The notes under the pieces were generated by a model, which had not been told where the DNA came from, searched no databases, and was given only the letters and a program-made list of their open reading frames with translations. Of a stretch of 64,000 nt of DNA, positions 1-14,000 are shown piece after piece (the first letter of the stretch is position 1; each line of letters opens with the position of its first letter). The position numbers and the translations under genes are program-made. Source of the stretch: Paragonimus westermani (taxonomy: Eukaryota > Platyhelminthes > Trematoda > Plagiorchiida > Troglotrematidae); NCBI GenBank assembly GCA_008508345.1, contig QNGE01000107.1, forward strand, positions 365,980-429,979, given 5' to 3'.

Positions 1-1233
1 TTAAAGACTGTCGCGCCCTTTCGATCAACAACCTGGACTCAGACCATACTTTTGTGTGCGCCCGTTTTGATTTTTTATTCTACTAGAGGTCATACGCTAA
101 TAAATGAAAGATACTTAACTGACATTCAAGCAAGGAGAGTGTAAATAACAGTTTCCAGAAAGCATTGTTCAAAAATGTGTCTAGTTTGGGTCAGGTGAGA
201 GATCCTAACGAACACTGTGAACAAGTCCCAGCAGCTGTGAAATATTGCTGTGAACAGATGTGTTCCGAAGGAGCTGTGTACTTGCGAGAAAACGGGATTT
301 TCATCCCATCGATAAGCCCCATGAATGACCATCGCTTGACTCCATCTAGGCCTGAGTATGAGGACGACCGTCAAGAAGCTGACAACAAACTGACTGAAAG
401 TTTGCGCAAAGATCATGAGCACCACTTAGTCAAACAGGCGAAAAAGATGGAAACAGCTTTCTTCTGTGGAACAGCAGAAGGCTGTTTTCGTTGATCTGTG
501 GTTGTACTGGCCGTCGAGTCGGTAAAAATGAGACCATATATTGAAAATTTGGCTCACTTGTCACTAGGTAATCAAGCTGACTTGACAGGTAAGTTAAACA
601 CTTCGAGCAACTGTTTACCTGGCCTCAACCAGACCACTTGGACTGAGAGCCCTGATTGGTCAGTTGTTGTCTTCAAGATGGCCCTCCGTTGAAAACAGAA
701 GTTACCCCAAAGCTTACGCTATTAAAGTAACAAGGTTACTGGGTCAAGTCTGCTCTCTTTCTTATCAGGGATGGTGGGGAGAGTTTGATTTTGGAATCGA
801 CAAAACTTCTTCAGAGGTACCTTGTGGTTGGTGCTTGTAAATAAGAGATCGGAATCTGTGTGGCAACCACAGAGGGACCAGTGTAGTATTTGGTATGTCC
901 ACTTTACTCGCTGGCCTTATGTGAAATTGGTCCATTAAGCCCAGAAAAGGTCAGTACGCGAAGAACAGGCAGGATTCCGATCCAGTCAAGGTTGCGTTCA
1001 GCACAATTTACTTTTGTGACGGATCTTGCAGCACCCTTGTGGGCGGCCGACCGTTGTGGTCTTTAGACCTAAGGTCTACTTTCCATTCAGTTGCTTGTAG
1101 CGTCCTCTGGAGATGTCTTCTCCGCGAGAGAATACCAAGGTGATACGTGCATCAGTTAAGGTAATTCTACGCCCAATCTGCAGGCAGGGTAGGGATATGC
1201 GAAAAACTGTCTCGGGCGTTTACCACTTCTAGC

Positions 1234-1500
1234 GGTGTTCGTCAAGAGTGTCCGATCTCCCCCATCTCGTTCACATTCGTCACGAAAGACATCCTGGAAG
1301 GTCTGCATGAGGAATCCAGTGAACTTGATGTTGAGCTTCTTTCTGGTTCTGAGGTGACCGATCTGTAAAATGCGGATGGCATTGCTTCACTTTGCCCCTC
1401 TGTCGGAGACATTCACACCATGCTGAACGAAGTGAGCGACCGGGTTGTTTTATACGGAACGAGCCTCGCATTTTCAGAGTGTAATGTGCTGCTTCAAGAT
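1234..1500 (+). pseudogene. LINE reverse transcriptase palm fragment, catalytic box lost
   Basis: The frame starting GVRQECPISP matches the conserved GVRQGCPLSP block of LINE reverse transcriptases. It is followed by ELLSGSEVTDL, the position of the catalytic YADD (here NADG, just after an in-frame TAA at 1366-1368), and a closing FSECNVLLQD. Loss of both catalytic aspartate context and the open frame shows a pseudogene. Confidence 0.8.
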
Positions 1501-1911
1501 TAGGGCAATTCCACTCTTACCTTCTTCATTGCAGTTAATTCGCATGAAAATGCGTGCAGCTTCACATACTTGAATGGTACTATGTCCTCACCTTATAAAT
1601 GCTGTGACCTCAAAAAACGCTTGGCCTGCACATTCGTTTATTCCACGAACTCCCGCACAGACTATGTTAAAACATAGGACCGCAAACTTACGGCTGACGT
1701 TCATTCACACATATTGGGCAGCAGTACGTTGTTAATCACCGTGATACAATTCCGCAGAGTGTATACACACTATTCCGAGAGTTGCGTCCGGCCCATCGTC
1801 TTCCTGGCATCTAGACTGTCCCTTTAGTTCCCGAACGTACACACCATACTACCCCCCAAATGAGGCTGCCTGTTATACACCATTAATATTGTTGATGAGA
1901 CATCAGCAGGG

Positions 1912-2335
1912 ATGACTGAGGCACGATTTGTCTTTGCCAGCCCGCGTTATCTGTGGCGTCGAAAAGACGCTCAGTTATTGCTAAAGCGGAGAGTATACCG
2001 TACTTGTGTGCATTCTGCATTGCTCTATGGTTCTGAAACGTGGTATGTTCACGTAAAAGATGACAACGAACTTTCTACGTTTGAGCTATGTTGTGTGAAC
2101 CATATAGCACACATTGAGTAACCTGAGTATGTTAGCAACACGGCTGTTCGCCAGCGCCTATTCCGGAATGCTCGGGATGCGCAAACATTTGATCAGCTGA
2201 TCGCGCTGCCCAACCTGCAATGGTTAGGTCACGTATTCCGCATGTCACCTCATGGTCTGCCGTACTCGGCATCATATACTGAGACCACCAGCAATTCGGT
2301 GAAACCGCGTGGTGGTCAGGTCACAACGTGATTAC
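1912..2335 (+). pseudogene. LINE C-terminal region fragment
   Basis: An ORF of 69 codons and its continuation past a TAA at 2119-2121 carry the C-terminal signature of trematode RTE-like polymerases: WRRKD, a run reading LLYGSETW, then LQWLGHVFRM and RGGQV. It lies downstream of the reverse transcriptase fragment in the same orientation, so both are taken as one decayed insertion. The intervening 400 bases hold no clear frame. Confidence 0.75.
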
Positions 2336-2529
2336 GAAATATGAAGACCCCAAATGCTCCACTGAGCAAAACAGGTACGTTTCGTCAGCAGTTTTTCTAG
2401 TAGTTAGGACCCTTCCCTTCCCCTTATTTTTTCTTCTATCGTCCCATACAGTGTTTGCTTTTTTATTTCTTTTCGCGGTTGTGTGGTGGCTAACCATCAG
2501 TGGGAACAACTGATATGTTGCTGCCAATA

Positions 2530-2582
2530 ATGATGATGATGATGATGACGACGACGATGATGATGATGATGATGATGATGAC

Positions 2583-2616
<34 letters not shown>

Positions 2617-2630
2617 GTGATGACGGTGAT
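2530..2630 (+). repeat. (ATG)n / (ACG) microsatellite, LINE 3' tail
   Basis: About 100 bases of ATG trinucleotides interrupted by ACG and GTG units. It directly follows the decayed LINE, where elements of this type often carry simple-repeat tails, so it is probably the 3' end of the insertion. Its translations give poly-Met and poly-His frames that are not genes. Confidence 0.9.
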
Positions 2631-2889
2631 GGATCGGTTCCTGGTGATCACCGGAGTTAAAAATCATGAACTTCGCTCCAGATAAGGATATGTTGCACTC
2701 GATTACCAACCTGCATCCACAACATTTCTCGTCGTCGCACTAGGCTTCTTCCACTGGTATTATTATGCAAACTTTTCAGTAAAGTTCTTTCTCCTTGGAT
2801 ATTCTACGTAGTTGTTGTGGTCAGCAGCGACTCAAGCCACAGTACTACATGGTCAGGCCCATGACTGCTTTGACTGTGATAGTGGTGAT

Positions 2890-2916
2890 GGTGATGACGT
2901 TGATGATGATGATTAT
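2890..2916. repeat. Short GAT/GGT-rich simple repeat
   Basis: A short degenerate trinucleotide run rich in GAT and GGT. Read on the minus strand it is an (ATC)n tail immediately after the tRNA-like SINE head at 2917-2987. Confidence 0.6.
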
Positions 2917-2987
2917 GAGATTCAAACCAGAAGTAGAAACGGCATTCTCAAACGCTGGATGCGCTCTGTCAGTTGAGCTACGAAGCC
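2917..2987 (-). mobile_element. tRNA-derived SINE head (pseudo-tRNA)
   Basis: The minus strand reads like the internal promoter of a tRNA: an A-box-like TAGCTCAACTGACAGAGCG near its 5' end and a B-box-like GGTTTGAATCTC about 40 bases on. The last bases cannot pair with the GGCTTCG start to form an acceptor stem, so it is not a working tRNA. It is followed by an (ATC)n tail, as expected for a SINE. Confidence 0.55.
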
Positions 2988-5900
2988 AACCGAGGAACTT
3001 AAGAATTACATATTTGGATTAGGTTACACATGCACTACACTTTGTCACATAGAATCCACTAAATGAGCCAGCAAACAAAATAAAGCTATTGATAACAATA
3101 CCAACAATATTATTATTAAACTTCTGCATCAATTCAGGGAACAGCCACAGTTGTAGCTTCACAGCCTTTAACATGAGGAAGAAACATCTCTTCTTGTGTG
3201 TCCCTGTTTCAGTACTGGTCGGCGATACGTTGTGTTGTACGGTTGAGAGGTATGGAAAAAAGTACGTGGAACTAAGCGAGTGTTAAATTCAATGAAGTTG
3301 CCTGCTGCTACCATTTCAACAAAAAACACCGGATGACAAACTAACAACATTCACTCGGACATGCACAGTTGATGACCTATGAGAATGGGTTAGTAGAGCT
3401 GTTAGGAAAATTTCACTGCTAGTTGACTCCCACACATCTGTCAATCGAGTGGTACTTTGAAAATTTCAACTGATTCAGCTGCAGCCACGAAGTTGGACAG
3501 TGCGTTTCAATATGATTACATCCTAACTGTGGAATAGTTCCGTCTGCAGAGTAACCTGACTGTTTCATTGTTCAATTTCCGCGAGTGATCTCTTAAACTC
3601 TCGTTCTTATTTACTCAATCAGAGATGTGCCATTGGATGACCGAGGGTGTGGAGTGTTTTGTAGACGAAAATTAGCTCCACATCTGAAGTGTCTGTAATT
3701 CATTGAGAGCTGACCTAATTTACCTCAGATTATAAGTGTTCCCTTCTATGGGCATGATTAATAAGCGCACAGCCGTGTTTTACAATAAGGATAAAATGCA
3801 TGATCCAGGTCTGGTAGTAATATGGAATTCAGCACTGTGGGAAAAGCATCGCAGTGAACTGTTACACAAGTTCTTTGTGTGAGATTCAGCCTCTTTTAAC
3901 CTTGGCTCTGTAGTCTGTATGCAAATCTAGTCAGTGTGTACCAAGGATTCCCAAAACTTTGTTGCTACACAGAGACAGTTGATCACTTTCTAGTAATTAC
4001 CTGACAGATGAAACTTTGAGCTGTCATTATGATTCGAAGACAATCGCATATTACAAATTTGAGAGCAGTGTCACAACAAAATGTTTTTGTAAGAAACAGA
4101 ATGAAAAAATTGTTCACCCAATAACTGTAACGTTAAAATGAAGGCGACTTTTATCGGTCAGTGTATCATAAATCTGGATTAACTTGATTTGGACAGTTGT
4201 TCGTTTATTTCGTCAGGGTTGTTTCTCTGATAATTGCAGCGTATGAAAACCGAAATCCCGAAACCAGTAGTTCAGCATTACATACAGCGAATCAACATGA
4301 ACCAAACTGAGACTTTCGCCAACCGCACAGGTTGCCACTGGTGTTTTAATCCTATGTAGCTACACACTTCCCCGCATTAACTTACTATATATCCCGGGTT
4401 TTTATATTCAGCTTCAAAAAGTAAACGCAGAATGTTCATATATAACGGTCTCCGTTATGTCGTCGCCATAGTCACAGACTTCTCACAAATGGGGTTCGAA
4501 ATTTTCCTCCAGTATATACGGGAACTTGTTCGTTTTTAATGTGTGTCGTTCGGAAGGGTCAGATTCATCAGAGAAAATCCGGAAACGGTAAGTAACTGAA
4601 ACACGTTCCCGGAATTATCGGGCTTATTAGATGAAATTGATTTCCATTGGTACAGAAACAAAAAATATGATTTTTAGTGCGTTCATCTTAAAGTCTGACA
4701 ATCCCGTTCAACTGATTCCCTTCCTTTCCGTCTTGTGTTTTTATCAGCAAGTGGAATTGATATTTCAAATCTCCACCGATTTGCGTTGCTGACGTTCGAA
4801 ATGGCCGGTCCGCCTACTACGACTTGTACCTTCTGTTTGTTACGGTTTGCAATAGTACATACTGTTCAAGTACGCACTTATCGCTTGAGTTCATACGATT
4901 ACGACAGAAGTATCGTAAGTTCAGATAGTATAACAGTGCACAAAAACCCGTTTTAAATTCAAACCAGAGAACTGCTTTGTCTGATGAATTCAGAAGTCTT
5001 ATATCAATGGAATGCTCATCTAATCTTTTCTTCAAGCAGATCGGTGTGGTCGTTAATTTGTTTATTCTTTCATTTATCCCACTAGATCCGTTCTCCTCAC
5101 TTATCCTTCGGTCTCACAATGGTTTCCTATTGTATTCCGTTTCTAATTTACCAACCTCCTTGATATGTCTTTCACAGGTTTTCTGGTGTTCATCATCAGT
5201 GCATAACCGTTCACTTCAGTCTATCATTAGGCTAGTCCTGTTGGACCATTAATACTACAAGACGTTTGCCAACAAGCTCCTTTGACTTAACCCTACAGAA
5301 AAACACCCAGTGCGGTTACAGAGCAGGCCACTTTGGTATGATACACGCTTCCACTAGCAAACGCCAATGTAACATGCTAACCTATAGTCCACAAGAAATG
5401 AACTTATGAATTTCAAGCTGTCTTGCGTCTGTAAACAAGATTTAGCAGATTCTACGGTGATGTGTGGGTTTTGGAAAGAGGGTGCAAACCCAAACGTCAA
5501 ATTGAGATTTACTTTAAAGAAGCTAACAATTAGGTGGATCCAGCCGTTTTCTTGTTGTTTCTGCCACAATGGCTTATTCAGCATTAATTAGAAACCAAAA
5601 GTATCTTCGAACAGAATCATGGTACCTTATTTACTGTCTCGCTTGTCAACTTTACTCATTCGATCATCAGGCTTGCCTCCATCATTTCAACCGGCTTCAC
5701 CACCCAACTGTCAAGACCGCTTAAACGTCCACCTATAGTAACTCTATATCCGGAACTAGTGAAACGATTTCTTAAACTGTCAGACAGTGGCTGTTTTTGC
5801 ATAACCTAATGTCAAAGTATAGTTAAATTTGGTACTTTGATACACATAGCAAAGGGGCACCGACAGACTAATAATCAAAAGTGACCTACACATGCAACAC

Positions 5901-8054
5901 ATTTAAACAATGATCCGTTGAGGTACGCCGATGTGAATGGTCTTGCTACACTAAATCAGACATAAAAACAATGAGTGAAAATAACCATTTTCCTCCCAAA
6001 ACAAATCTTCTCGTGTGTAAATCCTCCCACGAATAGCTCTAAACACTTGTGCACCACATCTTGCTGATCAGTTCAGATCTCTTTTAGACGTCGCCTATCT
6101 ACCAGTGCACACCCTCAGTGGCTTAGTACACAACTATTTTTAACTGAAGTCAGCTAGCGCCCAACGGCTGCAGCATGGACAGCGTGCACATTCCAGTGAA
6201 ACCGATAACCGCCCTATCGATCAGAAGCTCCCAGCTTTCTTGTACTTGTGTTCACACACATGCAGCCACATCATGGATGGGGTTCGCCCACTAAGAGTAA
6301 GTCGATTGTTCTGACAGCGAACTGAACCGTAATCGATGGTGGGTCACGTTGGCAAACGCAAAGAATTACAGGAACAGAAGAATGGGTGCAAACGCCTTCC
6401 ACGTGTGTGTGCTTGTATATTTGTCAGTCTGTTTGTCCATTCCAAAATGTGCGGTTGTGTACAGCACAGACATTTTGTGAATGTAGCTGGCTATCGCAGA
6501 TGATGGGCGTTGATATGTGTGTGTGTATATGGTTGGTTTTCGGACCCCAATGTAGGATCGTCGCACACATAACTAAGCCTCCGTGTGGGTAAAAGCCACT
6601 CGCATTTTGACGTAACTGCTGGACGATCCGCAGTGTAGCAAGAAGTAAGCCACCATTTCCAACTCTGGTTCAGTTCTCCAGTTGTGGTTCTACGTTTCCT
6701 TGTCCCTAAAGAGTAACAGGTCAGCTGGGTGTTGTCGGTGTCTCAGTGTAAAATTAACTGCAGTTTGAAAATAAGAATCATTGCATGTTTGTATCATTTT
6801 GAACTATAGGTAATAGACTGATAAGTAACTTCCTTGAGAGACATGATAGGTTGGGTTTATCGAAAAGTTACGGCTAGAATTTAGCCTTTAAATTGTGGTT
6901 TTGTTTGCTTCCTTAGGAGTTGAGTTGAACGAGGGTTTATCTTTGCTGTACACATTTCCACTGAATTAAACAACTTGAATTGGTATGGATGTTCCATATG
7001 TTGCTTATCTACCGTATTAAATCAGGCAAAGAACCATGAAACTATGTTCACGTTTGCTTTCTTCGAACAAATTTGGTTGACACTTGACGAACATGTGAGC
7101 TTCAGTAAAACCTATACTCAGTTTCACTCTCCTCTTAACGATACATAATAGTCGAGTTTCCGGCCCTACGCTGAAATTAAATCCGTATTCACATACTGTG
7201 GTATAGCCCGTGCTATTGATTGTTGTAGTTCGTTTGATTGGATTTGATTGAAATAACCCAGATAGCAAATGGACTGACTGTCTAGATGTTCGAAGGGTCA
7301 GCCTAACACTAACAATCGCATCATCAGTTTTACTGTCAAGTATGATATTGTGGTTCCCATTTGGCTGTAGAATTCATCTCGACTATTTTCCGGTGTATAC
7401 TAACGATTGCTGTTCATTAGGACAGCAGGAAATGATGGTTAACAATTTAGTTTTATTCAGCCGGTTACCTAGATGCGAATGTGTACATCATAGTTTATGA
7501 CAATAATGACTGCAGTTGCAAAAATTATGGTTGAGAAGACAAAAAATCAAAACTACGGTATAACAATGACATAAAAATGAAAACCTACTTATATTTTAAT
7601 TGCATCAGACAACAGAACAAGATAGGCAATTTCTCGTGACAAACGGCACATGAGAAATCACTAATATAAAACAGGTGAAAGTGAAATTCCATCACACGGT
7701 GTTCATACCGTCATATCTACTATCCTCTAGTGACAATCAGTTTGACATACGCTTGTTTTCGCCGTGCACACCACATCCACGATAATTACATTTAGCCAGA
7801 TTTTAACTGAGTATCAAAAGATCTGAAAATCATTCAATCGTACTTTATGAACTGAAATGAATTAGTCATTGTAGCAATTTAGTCGAACGTATATGTTTCT
7901 GTTGCAAATCTTATGAGTTATACAACCTACGCCAACCTGACTTCGTTTTAAACAAACAGTGTATTTCATCGTTTTAGCGGTTAAACTTGCTACTGACGTT
8001 TTGAGCAAACTAGTTGACGCATTATTTCATCAAACGTCTATATTATAACCAACC
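2988..8054. other. No gene recognised; upstream region of troponin T
   Basis: About 5 kb with only short open frames that resemble nothing I know and show no splice-consistent coding pattern. It must contain the promoter of the downstream troponin T gene, but I see no motif that I can call with confidence. A pyrimidine-rich acceptor (TTCATCGTTTTAG) ends at 7977, 77 bases before the start codon, and could mark a 5' UTR or trans-spliced leader junction. Confidence 0.5.
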
Positions 8055-8074
8055 ATGTCAGACGATGAACACAG
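8055..8074 (+). CDS. Troponin T exon 1 (start codon, 20 coding bases)
   Basis: ATG followed by codons for SDDEH and two bases of a split codon, then the donor GTGAGT at 8075. The acidic MSDDE start is typical of troponin T, and the split AG joins T of exon 2 to give Ser. Intron 1 is 6,210 bases. Confidence 0.82.
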
Positions 8075-11000
8075 GTGAGTCTATCACATAAATGAGTTTT
8101 ACGTTAAACCGCGGCATTAATTGGAATATGCATAACTTCCGCGTTTTTTGTATTCGGAAATCGCAAGTCTCAGCTACGTTTCAGTCCGCTTCCAATTCTG
8201 ATTTCGTTACAGTACATCTTACGATATGAAAATTTTTTAAAATGATTGTCTGATTTGAAACATATCTTACGTTCAGGATTTGGAAGAATACCGGAAGTGG
8301 AACTAGGAAGTTCTTGAGTTACCGAGAAACGCGTAGGTTAATTTCACATAGGAGACCTAGTCGTAAGTGCTCATCTATACTGCATGGACCACAAAATTCC
8401 AAAAGGCTCTTCTGCAACATTGAGCAGAGGAAATGAATTCAGTCATTTTGGGGATGATAAAACAATGAAGCTTGTCTGTAATTAGTAGTCTGCATTCCAA
8501 ATGTGTGTAATGGATGGACTGGCGGATAGAATAGTTGTAAATACAAACATGACAAAATCAAATGATCGTTATCTGTTTAACCACCCCGTGCCCTTGGTTG
8601 AATGGTGGATTTGCCATGTTGTGAATTACAGACATTTACCGCCACGACTAAGCGGAAGTGCTTAAGCGTATGCATATGATAACTTCAGTCGTGTGTAATG
8701 TGAAGCCTTTGGCGTGGTGGTGAACCCGATTGTCTCACGAAAGCGTGACCGGAGTTCTAATTCCGGTCGTTGCAAGGATATGCATTACAGAAGAGCCCTA
8801 GCAGGAGCGAAACTCTATTCTAGGGCTTTTATCGAAAGAGGCTGACCAGGAGGTCACATTGGAATGCAACGATTGCAATCCATTGTGAATGATGCTCAGT
8901 TTGACAGTAACCAAACTACACATCAGTGATCGGTGATGCTAGCAAGTTTGTCGTTATGATCAGAATAATCGAAACGACAGGTTGACAGTTTTACCAGAGA
9001 TTTTTATACGATAGAAGAATCCCAACTGAGCCAGTAGTGCAAAAATACCGAACGGAACAAATTAATTTTGAAACTTCCAGTATTTGCATGATCTTTCGAA
9101 GGATGATGATCACTTCGATTTGCTGTTCAATAGCATTAAGCATAATTCATGATTGTCCGTTCACACCCTGACACTTCAACAATATGAGACTTACGAAGTG
9201 AGTCCAGTATGCAGGATTTTCAACCTGTATTAATCACAATAACTGTAAGCTGCGTCTAGCTGAGACAAAATTCACGTAACCCATCGATAGTCCTCGTGTT
9301 TACTCGGATGCCTGAAATCCAGTAGTGGACTTAGCCCGAATCCGGAGTTAGTAGCTACATAGCATTTATGATAATAGAGAATGTTACTGTTTGACAAATC
9401 AACTACAGTTGATCCCTAAAGAAGTTACGCAATAGTGTTAGTCGAATTAATATTAATTAGCGTGCGACGTGTACTGAGCCAGTTAAAATAAAGCAATTAA
9501 ACAAACAATTGATCACACTGATGAAGTCAATTTTGAAATTCATCACAGACGATGCTTGCTATTTTGTCCAGGATTCCGCGCGAAACACAAGGCACTTTTT
9601 GAACTCGTGATGTGGGCCTCGAATTACATGCCTCTCTCTACTGCCCAGTGTTCGTTAACAAAAACCAGTCCAACTGCTTCTGAATTTAAAATTGAACACC
9701 ATGCAGACTTGATCACCACCTTCGCGGTCAGATAAGTCTTTAGGTTATTTCACTTTAAAAGTGATCATTGGACTCGAATTATTTGTTTATCTCAAGGGTC
9801 CTAATGTTGGGCGGAACTTAGAAACAGAAATGCAGTTGACGTGAATGTGGTAATTTTGCTGATCACTAAGTCCAGTTCTCTATCACAGACCGTCACCGAT
9901 CGAATGAGCCTGTATTATGTCAGTTTCATTGGTTCAAGTACTGTGCTGGGCTCACCCTGGATGATGTTCACTTGTTCGCTTGCAAAAACAATCACCTATG
10001 CCGCATAACAACATAAATTTTGATGTAACTTCGGGTAAATGGGAAGAAGTAAGATGGTGAAACACGTCTGTTCATGTCACTGCTGCACTCACAACCATCG
10101 GGTCTGCCTCTACATTTAGGATGGGATTCAATCAACGCAAAAGAACCTCTTTGTTTCACAGTTTTCCAACGGGTCAGGTTCATTTTTTCACGTGACCGTC
10201 ACAAAAGCCTCTGTAAATCGAGGCTGATATATTGCTCAGAAAGTTCTTGTGAAGTGACTTCAATCCAACTTGCACGCGCATTCGGAAATAGCAATCCCTT
10301 TGTTACATGTAATGCTTAGGGATTCAGAGATACCTACTACACTAATGACAGTCAAGACAAATGAAAAATGCTTTTGATTGTTCATCTTCAGGCCGATAAA
10401 AATAGATCGATCTATTAGTCGAACAATTTTCAGAAAAGAAAGGTCCCTGTAAAATCAATCTCTGGCAGTGTGATTTGGTTAGCCGCTAAAAATGATCATC
10501 TTTTCGGTGGATTTGAGGCGAAGTTAAGCTTGACCCCTGGAAAAACCAATTTTGATGACGTAATACTGAATGAGGCACCTAGATTTCAATAAGCCTAGAA
10601 ACAAATTGTTCTCATTGGGATCACCTTTGGTGAGCTACCGAGCACGTGATAAACCAGATGGAAGGTACAGCCAACGTTGAAATGATACACACTTTCAGTC
10701 AGCTAAGCGTGCGTGCACTTTTGGTCGATGGTGTTTCACCATGCAACAACCAATGTAATTGGTATTCACAGATTGAGCTCGAACTCTACCTTGATGGTTG
10801 ACCAATTCAACCTACTCCACAGGAACAGGTGAGAGAGTAGATGTACGTAGATGCGGTCTGAAATGACGTTTCCGCCTTCGAACTGCACTTGAATAAGCAA
10901 GAGCTACTTTCTTACATTAGTAATTAGTACTTAATTGTACTAAACGTTTACTTCTCTCACTAACAGAAATAATCTATGATAAATCTCTAGTCCGATTAAC

Positions 11001-14000
11001 CAGTTAAGGGCAGATTTGCATCGGAAGATTTATGAAACATCTTACCCGCGTTTCTGTTTCATGAACAAGGTATGTGTGCCTATTCAACTAGTTGCTCAGA
11101 TATTTTCGGTAATTTATTGGCGGTTTGACCCACAACCCTGATTACAACTCAAGGTGGATACTCCCAATCATTAAACAGATTATTAAGGAAGGAGTAGAAG
11201 CTGCTCCAATTAGTCTTTGGCCTGGTGAAGAGTAAAGTCGACAATCTTTCATTCTGTTTGTCTGTTTGCTTATTGCTTCGCTTGCTTTTCGTTTCATGCA
11301 GTAGCCCACAGCCTACGCCGGCCCCTACATTTAAGTACGTTTACCAACTCCATCACAAAACTAATCCCCGTATTGATATCCTTCACTCTTCGCAGCCCTT
11401 GTTGATTTTTTGCCGTTTTACAAAAAGTCCACACAATCGGAGTTAACAAAAGCCTGCTTGACATGCACTTCCGTGTTTTCGGTGTATGTACCCGTATGTA
11501 TGATATTGCCAACCCTTCCATCGTTTGACTATGATACACATCGCCCCTGTCCATTGTCTGTTCATCAATCCATCTTAGACCGAATTTCGTCAGGCATGCA
11601 GCCCATACACCACCATACCGTGTACTTATATTTTATCGTAAATTGTCCAGGCGAGTTGTCTCAATACACTCAGTGATATTTTAATAGACAACTCTCGTAA
11701 ACTTGCCTTTTATGGTGCGGCAAACAGGATGTATTCTATCTATCTTCTAAAGTGAACTACTAAAGTGAAGTTTCCACTAACTTTCACTCTTCATAGCTAT
11801 GGTCAATCACACGCCTCTAATACATCTGTAGTTGCTCAACCTTTGCTTGAATAACCAATTTTTTAATGTATGGATATTCCTTTCTTAAAAAATTGTCCTG
11901 TGCATTGTTTCTTTACTGAGTTAACTTTGATCGCGTGATGGTTGTGAAACTCCGTAGATTTCATACAGGAAGCAGCAGCACCTAGTTCTTCGAACGGCTC
12001 TACGTGTAACCCACTTGCCGATCAGTCTACGTACGATCGATGATTGTTCCCCTCTCCTGTCGTGAATTCGTACGTGGATTCGCACGCGCGTGCGTGTTAG
12101 CGTGCACCAGTGCGTGCGTGTTGGTGTACGCCATTCTCAACCATACATTCCAAAATTCACATAAGTGCACAAACACGCACGCATGCATTCACGCCGATAC
12201 GCAGCAAGCCAACGAATAGTTGCATTATCATCTGTTGATTTCTTTTCGTTTCGCCGCACCCGCATCGCACGCACGCAGAGATGATGAACAGTAAGTTATA
12301 CACAACACGTCCGTTTTGCTCGTTGCTCGTTTTTGTCGCATATACGCTCATGCACACACGCATACACACATACGGACAGATGCGTGCGTTCATACAAGCT
12401 CCAGCTCTTTCTACTCATTTCGAATTCCAAATCAGGATTTCATGTACTTTGCATACAGCTCATTCGAATGGTTATAGCGGTTAGTGTTAGTTGGTATCAC
12501 CGGTTTAGCATGCCATTGTACTTTGTCGGGAATGTGGTGTTACCGGTTTCTACCGTGTAAGCAACAACACCGTACTTGTTCAAAAGATTAGCCACTATGT
12601 TGCCACCTGTTCCCAGTTCTGTATGCCTAACTGATTTATGAATAAGCTGAAATTCTGAAGGAATTTCACATCGTCTATCCCTAGCACAAACTCAGACTCG
12701 GGTTTGATTCTGGTTGAAGTTCGTCATCACCTAAACGTGATCAACAGTGAACAAAATTCAATTCATAATAACGGGAAAGCTCAAATTAACCAGCAGTAAC
12801 CATAGGCCATTCAACGGGTTAAATGCAATCATCGATTTAAAGTTCGTCTAGTGGTCCTACTTGTGTGGTCGTCGGTTGGAGGCTGTGCTACATTTAAGGA
12901 GTTAGTCCCGAGGAGAGAGAACATTATGTAGATTACTCGCCAGCGAATGTGGTTCGGCAAATGACGTCGTGATTCCGTCCACGTGAAAGAGGGTTTACTG
13001 GCACAGTGGCCAGCCCAGTCAACCCAACAAAACGTTGAAAGCAAATTTTTTCCTAACCTTGGTAAGAATGTGCGAAGCTGACGTACTACAAAATGGGCAA
13101 AAATTGAGCTCAGCGCTTCGTTTATAAAATGCAAGCTGAAAATCTAATTTAAATGGGAATTTGAAAGCAACTCTAAACATTGTTCCCATCGTGTCACTCA
13201 GCCTCAACAACTAATCTGAAAACGTACCAAAAGTTATAATCACCAGTATAGCGTGTCTAGCTTTGAAACCTAGTTAATTCTATATTAAAAAAATATAGTG
13301 GATGTGCAGAGAGGACGCTGGCTTCAAACTACTTCGTGAATTCCTTATGTTGTCCTTGGCGACAACTGACCTAACTTTGCACTGTCTACATGTCTGTATA
13401 TCGTATAGAGACCAGGGACTTCAGGAGACGGATTAAGTGTTCACAGTTTATCAGTCCCTTAATATGCACCATAAACAGCGACAATTGTGCAAAACTGTGA
13501 AAACTTGTGAATCAACTCACAAATGCGCAATAACCGCTTCCTTGATAAAACCGCGGCAGTCTCAGCATCACAGTTATTGCCCTGCGCATACACTTTTGGC
13601 TGACGTTCGGAAATCGGCACGGCTGCTATGAACCTGAGCAAAGGATGGTATCTGCTAAGCTCAACGACAACGAAAGCCAAGTTTGAACCCACTAACTAAG
13701 CGTCAAGTACGTTCGTTCTGACTCATGGAAGTGGGTTTCTCTATTGATACTGGTTGGTAACTATAGGCTAGTTCGCCACTAAAAGTTCTAACTTGGCTAC
13801 TCTCAACGTATATATTTAAAAACTGGGTCTTCCTTGATATGTCAATAGAGGAATCTTCAAATTGAAGCCTAGATTTCAGACTCCAGTAAATGTGTGTATG
13901 GGAAACAATTCCGTATAAGCTATGAATTCTTATACATGTTGCCTGTCCCGTTTGCCATCATTTTACACAAAGTTGTGAAGGTAAAGCATGTTAATTGTAG

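Larger units (their letters stand above)
150..2630 (+). mobile_element. Degenerate RTE-like non-LTR retrotransposon (LINE)
   Basis: This is a decayed LINE polymerase in several frames. The open stretch at 165-494, continued after a stop to about 692, resembles the linker between endonuclease and reverse transcriptase in trematode RTE-type proteins (SLRKDHEHHL, KQAKKME, then a spacer ending near PDWSVVV). The reverse transcriptase palm is readable from about 1234 (GVRQECPISP) through ELLSGSEVTDL to FSECNVLLQD at about 1498. The YADD catalytic box at 1369-1380 reads NADG and follows a TAA stop, so the enzyme is dead. The C-terminal region is readable at 1912-2330 (YLWRRKD, LLYGSETW, QWLGHVFRM, RGGQV), again with stops. 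The copy ends in an (ATG)n tail. Family resemblance is from remembered protein patterns; the exact clade is inference. Confidence 0.8.

Noticed and set aside
2497..2709. Histidine-rich and methionine-rich frames at 2497-2709
   Set aside because: They are translations of the (ATG)n microsatellite at the LINE 3' end and not proteins.
2917..2987. A functional tRNA gene
   Set aside because: A and B boxes are present but the acceptor stem cannot form and a simple-repeat tail follows, so a SINE is more likely.
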